Shown: piece by piece, positions 1 through 8,302 of the stretch
How positions within the stretch are numbered: position 1 is the first letter of the stretch
Layout: the number at the start of each line of letters is the position of its first letter
Source of the DNA: Acidobacteriota bacterium
GTDB lineage: Bacteria; Acidobacteriota; Terriglobia; Acidiferrales; UBA7541
Reading direction: 5' to 3'
NCBI GenBank assembly: GCA_003224085.1
Contig: QHYK01000080.1
Coordinates: forward strand, 1 to 46,685
DNA: 46,685 bases
Notes under the pieces: model-generated
Databases searched by the model: none
Seen by the model: only the letters and a program-made list of their open reading frames with translations
What the model was told of the DNA's origin: nothing
Translations under genes and position numbers: made by a program

Positions 1-1
1 G

Positions 2-112
2 ATGGAGAGACACATTACTTCGATCAAGAGGCTTGGGGAAGTCTTGCAAAAGTCGATTGGCAGTGATTACCACGCTATCGCACTGCAGCTTCGCGGTGAG
101 TTCTCGAAATAG
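2..112 (+). CDS. C-terminal tail of a possible unknown protein, cut by window edge
   Basis: An open frame runs from the window edge to a TAG at 110-112 and ends in the residues LQLRGEFSK. The composition is mixed polar and helical, as in a real protein tail, but only about 36 residues are visible. No family is recognised. It could also be a chance open frame, because a stretch this short carries little statistical weight. The upstream DNA would decide it. Confidence 0.3.
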   Translation: MERHITSIKRLGEVLQKSIGSDYHAIALQLRGEFSK

Positions 113-230
113 ATGCGTCAACAGGAGAGACTCACCGGGATTCCTGACGATTTAGCCTGGGCGTGCCTGAGGGAATACAACCGGTATCTGCTTAGCAGCG
201 AAGTAAGGGAGCTGGCGAGGCCAGAAGGCA

Positions 231-584
231 GAAAGCGGAAATTCGAAAATCGAGATGGATTCATCAAGCCAAAGGCGCGCTCGATGGAGCAGAACACCTC
301 GTCGCTTTCGATCTCGCAAAACCATCCGGGATGGAAACGGCGCAAAGGACAGCGGGTGACAGGCAAGAATCCAGTCCCGCAACAGGCGGCCCCGCAACGG
401 AAAGTCCACGCCACCGCCGAAACCGGTGCCGGCCGCATGCTAGGAAAGGGACGGCCTGAAGGCCGCCCCGACACCGCCTGTGGTTTTCGATGCCTGGGCT
501 TGGCGCGAGGTTGCCGCGTGGTTGTGGTGCGCCCTGTTGAAAATTCGAAAGTCGAAACTCAAATTGGAAAGCGGAAATTCGAAA
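231..584 (+). repeat. Pair of 18-base direct repeats in intergenic DNA
   Basis: The 18-mer GAAAGCGGAAATTCGAAA occurs at 231-248 and again, identically, at 567-584. Its core AAATTCGAAA occurs a third time at 541-550. All copies lie in DNA without a supported gene. The function is unknown; such degenerate purine/TTCGAA filler may simply be a drifting intergenic repeat. Confidence 0.7.
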
Positions 585-642
585 CTAGGCGCAGTTAAGG
601 CGAGGCCTTCGCAGTGACCGGGGCAATGCTTCAGCGCAGCTA

Positions 643-674
643 GGATCCCTCGCTTCGCTCGGTTCGGAATGACA
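643..674 (+). repeat. Dispersed intergenic repeat (cgcttcgctcggttcgg type)
   Basis: The segment contains CCTCGCTTCGCTCGGTTCGG followed by AATGACA. From memory, closely similar strings with the GAAGCGAG/CTCGCTTC self-complementary core recur between genes in many high-GC bacterial genomes. Only one copy is present in this window, so the repeat status rests on recognition rather than on repetition seen here. Confidence 0.5.
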
Positions 675-832
675 GCGGGGGGCGGGAGCGCCGAGAAGGC
701 GCAGCGGGCTGCGCCTTTCCATGTACGACCTGTCGTGCACCGTACAAAACGCGGCAAAAGAACGGGCCGGCTTCGGCAAGAAGCCCCAGCCTAAAGAAGA
801 ACCGCCTGCGACGCTTGCCCACGCTGCTCGCC

Positions 833-3289
833 TCACAAGAGGCTGAGAGGATCCATATCTACGAGCACGGCGGTTTGCGGGATTTCTTTTGCGCCACAAT
901 AGGCCAGCGCACCGGAAAGCAGCTTCGTGAGGACGGAGCGCTTCGGAGACTTCAGTAGAAATTGGAAACGATGCTCCTTTTTTAGCCGCGCGAGCGGAGC
1001 GGTGGCAGGTCCCAGAATGCGGACCTTCTCACCGCCGTGAGGAGAAAAATATTCGGAGAGTTGACGCGACCAGCGAATCGCTTTTTCGAGGCTGATGTCG
1101 CGCACGATGACGTTGGCGAGCGAAGTAAACGGCGGGTAAGCCATGATGTGCCGGAAATGCAGTTCGCGCTCGAAAAAGGAAAGGTAGTCCTGCTTGACCG
1201 CGTCCTGAATGGCGTAGTGCTCGGGGTAAAAAGTTTGGATAAGGACGCGGCCGGCGAGTTCGCCGCGACCGGCGCGGCCGGCGACTTGCGTGAGGAGTTG
1301 AAAAGTGCGCTCGGCGGCGCGAAAGTCCGGCAGGCTGAGCGAGGAATCCGCGGTGACGACGCCGACCAGAGTGACGCGCTGAAAATCGTGGCCTTTGGCG
1401 AGCATTTGCGTGCCCACGAGAATGTCGAGCGCGCCGCCGGCGAACGCGCCGAGCGTTTCCTGATATTGGCGCTTGGTGCGCGCCGTGTCGCGGTCGAGAC
1501 GCGCGATGCGCGCACCGGGGAATTCCTTGCGGAGGCGTTCTTCGAGTTGCTCGGAACCTTCCCCGAAAAAATAAATGTATTTGGACTGGCATTTTGGGCA
1601 AAGCTTCGGAATAGGTTGAATCGAGCCACAGTAATGACATTCCAGGCGATTGCGCTGCTTGTGATGCGTCATGGAGATGCTGCAATTGACGCACTGCACG
1701 GAAGCGCCGCAACTGCGGCAGAGCACGGACCAGGAGTAGCCGCGGCGGTTGATGAGCACGAGCGCCTGTGTTTGATTGGTGAGACATTCTTGAATGCCGG
1801 CGTGGAGCTTAGAGGAAATTGGACTAGTCAGATGCGTTTGCTGAAATTCTTCGCGCAGGTCCACAATCTCCACGCAGGCGAGAGAACGATCGGCAACGCG
1901 GGAAGTCAGCCTGAGTAATTCGTACTTCCCGTTGCGCGCGTGATGGTAGCTCTCCATGGATGGCGTGGCCGAGCCGAGAAGCGCGACGGCGTTTTCCATT
2001 TTTGCGCGCACGATGGCGACGTCGCGGCCGTGATAGCGAGGCGTCTCTTCCTGCTTGTAGCTGCTCTCCTGCTCCTCGTCGACGATGATGAGGCCAACGT
2101 TTTCAAGCGGTGCAAAAATCGCCGAGCGCGTGCCCACTACGACGCGGGCTTCGCCGTTTCGAACGCGCCACCATTCGCGGGCCCGCTCGACGTCGCTCAG
2201 GGCAGAGTGCAAGACCGCGACGCCCTCGAATCGCGCGCCAAACCAGGAACGGCACTGGCGGCCGATCCAAAGCGTCAGGGCAATTTCGGGGACAAGAACG
2301 ATGGCCGATTTCCCGCGAGCGAGAGTTTCTTGCACTGCGCGGAGATACACTTCGGTTTTACCGCTGCCGGTGACGCCATGAAGCAAATGGACGCCAAAAA
2401 CGCCCAATTGGAATCGCGCGCGGATTTGTGCGAGAGCGTTTTCCTGTTCGGTGTTCAGTTCGTGCGCGGGGGGCGAATAGCCCGCGTCGAAAGGATCTTC
2501 GGCGGGATCGAGCGGCTCTTCCCAGCTTTCGAGCAGGCCGTCGCGCAGCATGCGGTCGATCAGGGATCGCCTGGCGTTCGCAAGACGCAAAAGCCGCGGC
2601 AGAGGAAGCGGGCCGCGCTCGGTCTCGAGCAGCATGCGGATTTTGTCTTCTTTGTCGGCTAGCGGCTTGTCGGTTTCGCCAGGAGCTGGTGCGGACCTCC
2701 AGGCGATCACGCGCTGCGTTTTTCGCTTTTTTGCCTGGATGCTCTCGCGAAATTCAATCAGACCAAGCCGCTGGAGTTTTTGGAGCGAGGAAACGTCCAG
2801 GCCCAGTTTTGTTTGCCGCGCGAAGAGTGTGGCTCCTCGTTTCTCTTTCAGCTTTGCGAGGAATGCGACCTCCTCGGTCTTCAAACCGCGGGAATATTCG
2901 CTGCCACCGATGCTCCCTGAAGCTGCAAGTTCGGATTCCGTCAAAACGATTTGCCGTTGCGTTTTCAGCTCTGTGAGCGGAGGAAGCAAAGTGCGAAAGA
3001 CTTCGCCGATGGGTGCCAGATAGTAGCTGGCAATCCACTGCGCCAGCTCGATGAGTTTGGGGGCAAGAGCGGGAACCAGATCGAGGGCGCGGGCGATTTC
3101 GCGGACTTGTGTTTCTTTGGGAGCGGCTTCGACGAATTCCACAACGACGCCGACCAGCGATTTTTTGCGGAAAGGCACAAGGACGCGGCTGCCCGGTTGC
3201 AATGTGACGTGCATCGACTCCGGTATTGCGTAGGTAAAAGTCGTGCGCAGCGGGACAGGCAAGGCCACGTTGCAGAAGGAGAAATTCAT
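833..3289 (-). CDS. priA: Primosomal protein N' (PriA helicase)
   Basis: PriA is a 3'-5' superfamily 2 helicase that recognises stalled replication forks and loads the primosome for restart. Visible features of the 818-residue protein are an N-terminal fork-binding region starting MNFSFCNVALPVP, Walker A GVTGSGKTE, a DEEQ box in place of the usual DEEH, a four-pair Cys zinc module (CRSCG, CVNC, CHYCG, CPKC) inserted in the helicase core, GTQMLAKGHDF and the motif VI-like QVAGRAGRG. The frame stays open to 3523, but the extra 78 residues are unlike PriA, and ATG at 3289 gives the family's usual N-terminus. It is the last gene of the block, separated from the upstream EamA gene by a terminator, so it probably has its own promoter. 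Confidence 0.96.
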   Translation of the reverse strand: MNFSFCNVALPVPLRTTFTYAIPESMHVTLQPGSRVLVPFRKKSLVGVVVEFVEAAPKETQVREIARALDLVPALAPKLIELAQWIASYYLAPIGEVFRTLLPPLTELKTQRQIVLTESELAASGSIGGSEYSRGLKTEEVAFLAKLKEKRGATLFARQTKLGLDVSSLQKLQRLGLIEFRESIQAKKRKTQRVIAWRSAPAPGETDKPLADKEDKIRMLLETERGPLPLPRLLRLANARRSLIDRMLRDGLLESWEEPLDPAEDPFDAGYSPPAHELNTEQENALAQIRARFQLGVFGVHLLHGVTGSGKTEVYLRAVQETLARGKSAIVLVPEIALTLWIGRQCRSWFGARFEGVAVLHSALSDVERAREWWRVRNGEARVVVGTRSAIFAPLENVGLIIVDEEQESSYKQEETPRYHGRDVAIVRAKMENAVALLGSATPSMESYHHARNGKYELLRLTSRVADRSLACVEIVDLREEFQQTHLTSPISSKLHAGIQECLTNQTQALVLINRRGYSWSVLCRSCGASVQCVNCSISMTHHKQRNRLECHYCGSIQPIPKLCPKCQSKYIYFFGEGSEQLEERLRKEFPGARIARLDRDTARTKRQYQETLGAFAGGALDILVGTQMLAKGHDFQRVTLVGVVTADSSLSLPDFRAAERTFQLLTQVAGRAGRGELAGRVLIQTFYPEHYAIQDAVKQDYLSFFERELHFRHIMAYPPFTSLANVIVRDISLEKAIRWSRQLSEYFSPHGGEKVRILGPATAPLARLKKEHRFQFLLKSPKRSVLTKLLSGALAYCGAKEIPQTAVLVDMDPLSLL

Positions 3290-3398
3290 CGCGGCGAGTA
3301 GTGTATCAGGCTGAGGAAGTTCAAGAGAGTTCAAGAGTCGAAGAGTCAAGAGTTGAAAAGAGAAAAAGCGGATCAGCAGGGCAAGGAGTGCGGGTACC

Positions 3399-3425
3399 AG
3401 AGAAAAGCGGCAGCCGGGCTGCCGC
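3399..3425 (-). terminator. Intrinsic terminator downstream of the EamA gene
   Basis: Read on the minus strand, GCGGCAGC-CCG-GCTGCCGC forms a perfect 8-bp GC-rich stem with a 3-nt loop, followed by TTTTCTCT. It lies 52 bases past the EamA stop and 110 bases before the priA start, so it should end the operon before priA. Confidence 0.8.
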
Positions 3426-3476
3426 ACTCCCAAATGGCTTCGCCAAAATATTTTGCAGGACTCGGCCGGCGCGGAA

Positions 3477-4349
3477 TCATCGGCTGATGAGGAAAATTCC
3501 TGCGAAGATGGTGGCGATTCCAATCCATTGCCAGCGGGAGATATGTTCGCGAAGAAAAATGGCAGCGAGCCCTACGGTGACAGCTCCATAGAGCGAGCCA
3601 AGAACGCTGATGACGGCAACGTGCTCCAATTGCATGCCGCGGTTGCTGAACACAAAAGCGAGAGTATCAAACATGCCCATGCCGAGCGCCATCCAGCGCG
3701 CGCTGCCGCGCGGCAAGCGCATGGGCTGCGCGGCAGAAAAAATCACCGAGGCGGCAAGCAATGAGCTGGTCAAACGAATCATCCAAACAGCTTGGATAGC
3801 CCCGACGCGCGGGATGATACGAACGCCAAGCAGCCAGAATAAAACGCCGAATCCAAGGGCTGCGACAATGGCCAAGCCAATACCTCGAGTATTGGTTCTT
3901 GCTTGCGGCGCCGAGTTTTCCGAAGGGACATGCTCACCACCGGCAACCACGGCGACCCCGCACAGAATGAGCGCCATGCCTCCGACACGCGCGGAGGAAA
4001 GATGATCACCACCGAGCCAGGAGAGGATTAACGTGAGGGCGGGATAACTCGCGGAAAGCGGAGCAACGACGGCCATCTTTCCGATTTCGAAAGCACGATA
4101 GAGGGAAAGCGTGCCGCAGGCGTTGAGAAGACCTGCGAGAAACCCCCAGGCCCAGGGTTGCCATCCCGAGCCATCGGCCAGGTGTCCCCAACCGCCGAGC
4201 CAGTGCATGGAAATGGTCAGAAGAAGGAATCCAATGAACTGCATGTAAAACATGGTGCGAAGCGTGCCAATGCGATGCGTGGAGAAGCGCGCGACGAAGT
4301 CAGCTCCGCCCCAGGTCAGAGCGGTAATCAGCCCAAGCAGGATTCCCAT
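3477..4349 (-). CDS. EamA/DMT-family membrane transporter
   Basis: This 290-residue, highly hydrophobic protein has about ten predicted membrane segments arranged as two homologous halves, which is the drug/metabolite transporter (EamA) layout. The first half begins MGILLGLITALTWGGADF, where the TWGG motif is typical of the family. Substrates vary widely in this family (amino acids, nucleotides, exported metabolites), and nothing here fixes the substrate. The gene starts only 6 bases after the glycosylase gene stop and is therefore probably co-transcribed with it. A strong terminator follows. Confidence 0.88.
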   Translation of the reverse strand: MGILLGLITALTWGGADFVARFSTHRIGTLRTMFYMQFIGFLLLTISMHWLGGWGHLADGSGWQPWAWGFLAGLLNACGTLSLYRAFEIGKMAVVAPLSASYPALTLILSWLGGDHLSSARVGGMALILCGVAVVAGGEHVPSENSAPQARTNTRGIGLAIVAALGFGVLFWLLGVRIIPRVGAIQAVWMIRLTSSLLAASVIFSAAQPMRLPRGSARWMALGMGMFDTLAFVFSNRGMQLEHVAVISVLGSLYGAVTVGLAAIFLREHISRWQWIGIATIFAGIFLISR

Positions 4350-4355
4350 GACGGA

Positions 4356-5240
4356 TCAGGCGGATTTGCCTTTTGCGCGGAGGCCGAGGGCGGCCATCAC
4401 TTTTTGAAGGTCTTTCCAGACTTCGCTTTTGGCGCTGGGATTACGCAGGAGATAAGCAGGGTGGTATGTGGCTATGAGCTTGCTGCCGCGGTAGTCGAGC
4501 CACTGGCCACGGAACTGGGAAACTCCGCGATTCGTCTTCAAGAGAGTCTTGGCTGCCACGGCGCCAAGGCAAACAATGACTTTGGGCGCGATGACTTCGA
4601 GCTGGCGGAGCAGGAATGGAGAGCAGGTGGAGATCTCGTCGTCTTCGGGGGTGCGATTCTCGGGCGGGCGGCATTTCACCACATTGCAAATATAAACGTC
4701 CTTGCGCTGCAGTCCCATGGCTTCGATCATCTGCGTGAGAAGTTTTCCGGCGCGCCCAACAAAGGGCAGCCCTTGCGCGTCTTCATCGGCGCCGGGACCT
4801 TCGCCCACGAAAACGAGCTCGGCTTTGGGATTGCCGTCGCCGAAAACGATGGTGTGACGATGTTTATGAAGCTTGCAGCGCGTACATTCTCCTATATCCT
4901 CGCGAATGCGCAAGAGCGTGTCGTCCACGATTTTGTCGGCGGCGTCGAACAAAGAAGGTCCAGGCGCAGCGGGCAGAGGCAAGGGGGCAATCTTAGGTTG
5001 CGCTGCTGCGGCTGCTTTTTGGAAGTCGGACTTCCGAAGAAGAGTCTTGGGCAAGGGGGATTCCTCATGTGGAATTGGAGTTGAAGCGGACATGCCTGCG
5101 GCCGGTTCCACCGATTGTTCTTGCTGGAAGACCGCTTCCGAGTGACGATCGCCGTAGAACGGGCCGATACCCAGGTCGTGATAAAACGCCAACCGGTCCG
5201 CGACTTTTTTCTGAAGGCTCTCTGGAATTTGAGCTGGCAT
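4356..5240 (-). CDS. Uracil-DNA glycosylase, family 4-like, with extended N-terminus
   Basis: The enzyme removes uracil from DNA as the first step of base excision repair. The catalytic domain starts near residue 115 of 294. Cys119 and Cys122 (GECTRC), Cys190 (VVKC) and Cys206 are placed to bind the 4Fe-4S cluster of family 4 enzymes. Motif A is GEGPGADED and the second motif is HPAYLLRNP. Ahead of this are about 110 residues rich in Ala and Pro that look like a flexible linker, plus a short helical start; family 4 enzymes are often near 200 residues, so this version is long. It sits between coaBC (6-base gap) and EamA (6-base gap) in one transcript. Related families such as SPO1-type glycosylases cannot be fully excluded. 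Confidence 0.93.
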   Translation of the reverse strand: MPAQIPESLQKKVADRLAFYHDLGIGPFYGDRHSEAVFQQEQSVEPAAGMSASTPIPHEESPLPKTLLRKSDFQKAAAAAQPKIAPLPLPAAPGPSLFDAADKIVDDTLLRIREDIGECTRCKLHKHRHTIVFGDGNPKAELVFVGEGPGADEDAQGLPFVGRAGKLLTQMIEAMGLQRKDVYICNVVKCRPPENRTPEDDEISTCSPFLLRQLEVIAPKVIVCLGAVAAKTLLKTNRGVSQFRGQWLDYRGSKLIATYHPAYLLRNPSAKSEVWKDLQKVMAALGLRAKGKSA

Positions 5241-5246
5241 CGAGGA

Positions 5247-6482
5247 TCAGACGTTCGAGCGCCGGGCCGCCGGCGCTTGGAGCGCAACGCGCAAACGGAT
5301 GACCTCGTCCAGAATGCGCTGGGCCACTTCGCCCTTGGACATCTTGGGAAGAGCGAGATCGCGGCCGTCACGAGAGAACAGAGTAACGACATTGGTGTCG
5401 CGATCGAAGCCGGCGCCTTCCGCCGTAACGTCGTTCGCCACAATCAGGTCGGCATTCTTGGAGACAAGCTTTTTGCGCGCATTTTCCGCGACATGATCCG
5501 TCTCGGCGGCGAAACCCACCACAACCTTGCGACCTTTGTTCATGGTTACGTCCGCAAGGATGTCGGTGGTTGGTTCGAATGATATGGTTAGAGGTCTGGC
5601 GCTTTTTTTGATCTTCTCTGTCGCGCGTTCCACGGGCCGGTAATCCGCCACGGCTGCGGCGAGGATAGCCATCGAAGCCCCGGGAAGCCGCTCCATGATT
5701 GCACGATGCATTTCCTGGGCCGTGCGAACATCCATGCGCTCGACGCCCGCAGGGGTTTCCAAATTGACTGGGCCGCTTATCAGGATTACTTTTGCGCCGC
5801 GCTTCGCAGCCGCTTCCGCGACGGCGTAGCCCATTTTGCCGGACGAGCGATTGCTGATGAAGCGAACGGGATCGAGGTCTTCCCAAGTCGGCCCCGCCGA
5901 AACAAGGATCGTTTCGCCCTCCAAGTCGCGCTGGGCTTTGGCGACGTCACCTACAGCCGCAAGAATCTCTTCGATGCCAGCAAGACGACCCGGTCCGGTC
6001 ATACCGCAAGCGAGATAGCCCTCATCCGGTTGCACTATTTTCACGCCGCGCCTCCGCAGCGTCTCGACATTTTCCTGCGTGGCCGCGTGGTTCCACATGT
6101 TCACGTTCATGGCCGGAGCAACGACAACTGGCGCGGTGGAAGCAAGGTACAGCGTGGTGAGAAATTCGTCGGCAACCCCGCGCGCGAGTTTCGCGATGAT
6201 ATCGGCTGTGGCGGGCGCTATTAGAAGAAGGTCCGTGCGCTGCGCAACCGCAATGTGCTCAATCGCGCTTTCGAGATTGGCTTCGCCGCCGGAAGAATCG
6301 CTGAAGAGGTCGGTAATGACTTTCTGGCCGCTCAGCGCCGCGAAAGTAAGCGGAGTCACAAATTCGCGCGCGGCGCGGGTCATCACCACTTGTACGGTGT
6401 GGCCCTCTTGTTGCAGCCGACGCACGAGTTCCGCCGCTTTGTACGCCGCCACGCCGCCGCTGACTCCCAATGTGATTCGCAT
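5247..6482 (-). CDS. coaBC: Bifunctional phosphopantothenoylcysteine decarboxylase / phosphopantothenate-cysteine ligase
   Basis: CoaBC carries out two successive steps of coenzyme A synthesis: ligation of Cys to 4'-phosphopantothenate, then FMN-dependent decarboxylation. The N-terminal CoaC part shows the flavoprotein start LGVSGGVAAYKA, the catalytic-His region SAIEHIAVA, the PAMNVNMW substrate clamp and the YLACGMTG Cys motif. The C-terminal CoaB part shows SAGPTWEDLDPVRFISN and RSSGKMG. The frame extends upstream to 6632, but ATG at 6482 gives the canonical start MRITLGVSGG and a normal length of 411 residues. It lies 19 bases after rpoZ in the common gmk-rpoZ-coaBC order. Confidence 0.96.
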   Translation of the reverse strand: MRITLGVSGGVAAYKAAELVRRLQQEGHTVQVVMTRAAREFVTPLTFAALSGQKVITDLFSDSSGGEANLESAIEHIAVAQRTDLLLIAPATADIIAKLARGVADEFLTTLYLASTAPVVVAPAMNVNMWNHAATQENVETLRRRGVKIVQPDEGYLACGMTGPGRLAGIEEILAAVGDVAKAQRDLEGETILVSAGPTWEDLDPVRFISNRSSGKMGYAVAEAAAKRGAKVILISGPVNLETPAGVERMDVRTAQEMHRAIMERLPGASMAILAAAVADYRPVERATEKIKKSARPLTISFEPTTDILADVTMNKGRKVVVGFAAETDHVAENARKKLVSKNADLIVANDVTAEGAGFDRDTNVVTLFSRDGRDLALPKMSKGEVAQRILDEVIRLRVALQAPAARRSNV

Positions 6483-6501
6483 TTCTTCCTTCAGCAGAGA
6501 G

Positions 6502-6732
6502 CTACTTCTTTCTCTTGTTGCCGTCCTTGTCTTCGTCGACGGAAGTCGCCTCGGGAACATCGAATTCGAGCAAGCCGTGCTCCAGTTCTTCGCAAGCGAG
6601 ACGCGTGGCCTTCTGCGTCCTGGGGTTCTCAATCAACGGAGGCGCACCAGCCATGAGCTGCCGCGCGCGCCTTGCCGCGAGCACTACGTACGCAAACTGG
6701 CTCTCCGGAGCTTTCGTTTGCACGGTCATCAA
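6502..6732 (-). CDS. rpoZ: RNA polymerase omega subunit
   Basis: This is a 76-residue omega subunit, which helps assemble and stabilise RNA polymerase. The pattern SQFAYVVLAARRARQLMAG followed by ATRLACEELEHG matches the conserved RpoZ core, here with SQFAYVV in the place of the usual RFxLVxxAxxRA segment. The tail is acidic then basic (DEDKDGNKRKK). It begins 2 bases after gmk and precedes coaBC, the usual neighbourhood. Two adjacent ATG codons could serve as the start; the choice changes one residue. Confidence 0.92.
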   Translation of the reverse strand: MMTVQTKAPESQFAYVVLAARRARQLMAGAPPLIENPRTQKATRLACEELEHGLLEFDVPEATSVDEDKDGNKRKK

Positions 6733-6734
6733 TT

Positions 6735-7367
6735 CTACCCCCCAAATGATGCCAGAAGTCTCTGCACCTGGTCCCGGCGGCGGGAGCTAGTGCAGCGCAA
6801 AGCAGTGACAATCGCCTGCACTTCACGTCCCGCGCGCTCCACGTCCTCGTTCACTACGCAGAAATCATAATACTTGCCGAAAGCGGCGATTTCCTCGCGT
6901 GCCTCGGCCAGCCGCCGCGCAATCTCCTCTTCGGAATCCTGCCCGCGGCTGCGCAAGCGGCGCTCCAGCTCTTCCCTCGAAGGCGGCAAGATGAAGATAG
7001 CCACCGATTTGGGCAGTTTTTCCTTGACCTGCGCCGCTCCCTGAACGTCTATTTCGAGCACGAGGTCAAGTCCCCTTTTGCGCGACTCCTCCAGCCACTT
7101 TTTTGGCGTGCCGTAGGAATGTCTTCCGAAGACCCGCGCGTATTCGAGGAACTCGCCACGCGCCGCCATGGCGTCAAATTCCGCCTCGGAGACAAAATCA
7201 TAACATTTCCCGCTGGACTCCGTCGCGCGGCGCGGCCTAGTGGTACAGGAGACTGAGGGCATGGTTCCCGGCAGCTCAAGAATTTTCTGCACCAAGGTAG
7301 ACTTGCCCGAGCCGGAAGGCCCTGAAACGATCAACACCAGGGGAGCGATCTCCTTCTCGACGCTCAT
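6735..7367 (-). CDS. gmk: Guanylate kinase
   Basis: Gmk phosphorylates GMP to GDP. The 210-residue protein shows the P-loop SGPSGSGKSTL, the GMP-binding SCTTRPRR, the YDFVSEAEF segment, EFLEYARVFGRHSYGT, the LEIDVQGAAQVKE helix and the lid-region RLRSRGQDSEEEIARRL. The tail is slightly extended and basic. The start overlaps the yicC stop by 4 bases, giving translational coupling, and rpoZ follows 2 bases later. Confidence 0.97.
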   Translation of the reverse strand: MSVEKEIAPLVLIVSGPSGSGKSTLVQKILELPGTMPSVSCTTRPRRATESSGKCYDFVSEAEFDAMAARGEFLEYARVFGRHSYGTPKKWLEESRKRGLDLVLEIDVQGAAQVKEKLPKSVAIFILPPSREELERRLRSRGQDSEEEIARRLAEAREEIAAFGKYYDFCVVNEDVERAGREVQAIVTALRCTSSRRRDQVQRLLASFGG

Positions 7368-8302
7368 TCGATGTTCTGTACCTGTTCGCGCAGTTTTTCG
7401 ATCTCCGCCTTGATCTCCAGGGCCAATCCAGTAATCGCGAGGGCCTCGCTTTCCACCCCAGGCGTTTTGGAAAGCATGGTGTTGGCCTCGCGATGCATCT
7501 CCTGTAGAAGAAAATCCAGTTTCTTGCCGAGTTCGCCCGCGCCGTCCAATAACTTCGTGAATTGTTGCAGGTGGCTGCGCAGGCGGTCTAATTCTTCACT
7601 GATGTCGCTCCGTTCCGCAAGCAGCGCCGCCTCTTGCGCCAGGCGCCCTTGATCGATGGCCGTTCCACCAAGCAATTCCTTGAGGCGCGTTTCGAGTCGC
7701 CGGGCAAATGCGGGACGCAACGACATTGCCAGTTCGCGTACCTCCTCGACCTGGCCCGCGATACGAGCAAGCCGATCACGCAGCTCCGTGACGAGATGCT
7801 TCCCTTCCGCGCGACGCATCTCATCTAGCTTGAAGAGAGCTTCACGCAAACTGGTTTCGAGCGCCTGCCCCAGCTTTTCCTGGTCTTCCACTTCCTCCGG
7901 GACAGCGCCGTTGACTCCGGCAATCACCCCGGGAAGACGCAGCAAGGAAACCACGTCCAGTTTTCCGGCTTCCGATGTTCCACGCATCAAGGATTCTGCT
8001 GCCCGCAGGTACGCTTGCGCCAGTTCTTTATTAACCTGGACTGGCGCGGCCGTTCCCGGCTCGGCGTTTACGTAAATTTCCAGATGACCGCGATGAATGC
8101 GCTCTCGAACAATCTGTCGCAATCGCAAGTCGTAGAGATCGAAACCTTCCGGCAGGCGCATCTTCAAGTCGAGAAAGCGGTGATTCACGCTTTTGACGGT
8201 GACGCGCACGGCCCAGCCATGCTTTTCGAGGCGCGCCTGGGCGTAGCCGGTCATCGAGAGGCATTCGGGTTGCTTTGTTGTCGCTGTATGTTTTTCGCTC
8301 AT
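7364..8302 (-). CDS. yicC: YicC family endoribonuclease-like protein
   Basis: The 312-residue protein begins with the family hallmark SMTGYAQARLEKHGW and contains VKSVNHRFLDLKMRLPEGF. It ends with the conserved tail HREANTMLSKTPG then LALEIKAEIEKLREQVQNIE. YicC proteins are implicated in RNA turnover (E. coli YicC is an endoribonuclease); the conserved C-terminal HREANT segment is the best family marker. It overlaps the exporter gene upstream and gmk downstream by 4 bases each, so all three are translationally coupled. Confidence 0.93.
   Translation of the reverse strand: MSEKHTATTKQPECLSMTGYAQARLEKHGWAVRVTVKSVNHRFLDLKMRLPEGFDLYDLRLRQIVRERIHRGHLEIYVNAEPGTAAPVQVNKELAQAYLRAAESLMRGTSEAGKLDVVSLLRLPGVIAGVNGAVPEEVEDQEKLGQALETSLREALFKLDEMRRAEGKHLVTELRDRLARIAGQVEEVRELAMSLRPAFARRLETRLKELLGGTAIDQGRLAQEAALLAERSDISEELDRLRSHLQQFTKLLDGAGELGKKLDFLLQEMHREANTMLSKTPGVESEALAITGLALEIKAEIEKLREQVQNIE

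Larger units (their letters stand above)
113..832. other. Non-coding stretch between the left edge and priA
   Basis: No convincing gene is seen. An open frame at 113-598 has low-complexity Arg-rich composition and covers a repeated A/T-rich motif, so I do not call it. The stretch holds two copies of an 18-base repeat (231-248 and 567-584), a hairpin-forming GC-rich inverted repeat around 451-472 (GACGGCCT facing AGGCCGCC), and a common dispersed intergenic motif at 643-674. Confidence 0.6.

Noticed and set aside
113-598. Open frame of 161 codons on the plus strand near the left edge
   Set aside because: Arg- and Pro-rich low-complexity composition, overlaps the repeated GAAAGCGGAAATTCGAAA motif, and has no ribosome site or family features.
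1037-2662. Long plus-strand open frames opposite priA
   Set aside because: They are antisense shadows of a clear PriA frame in high-GC DNA; no motif or ribosome site supports them.
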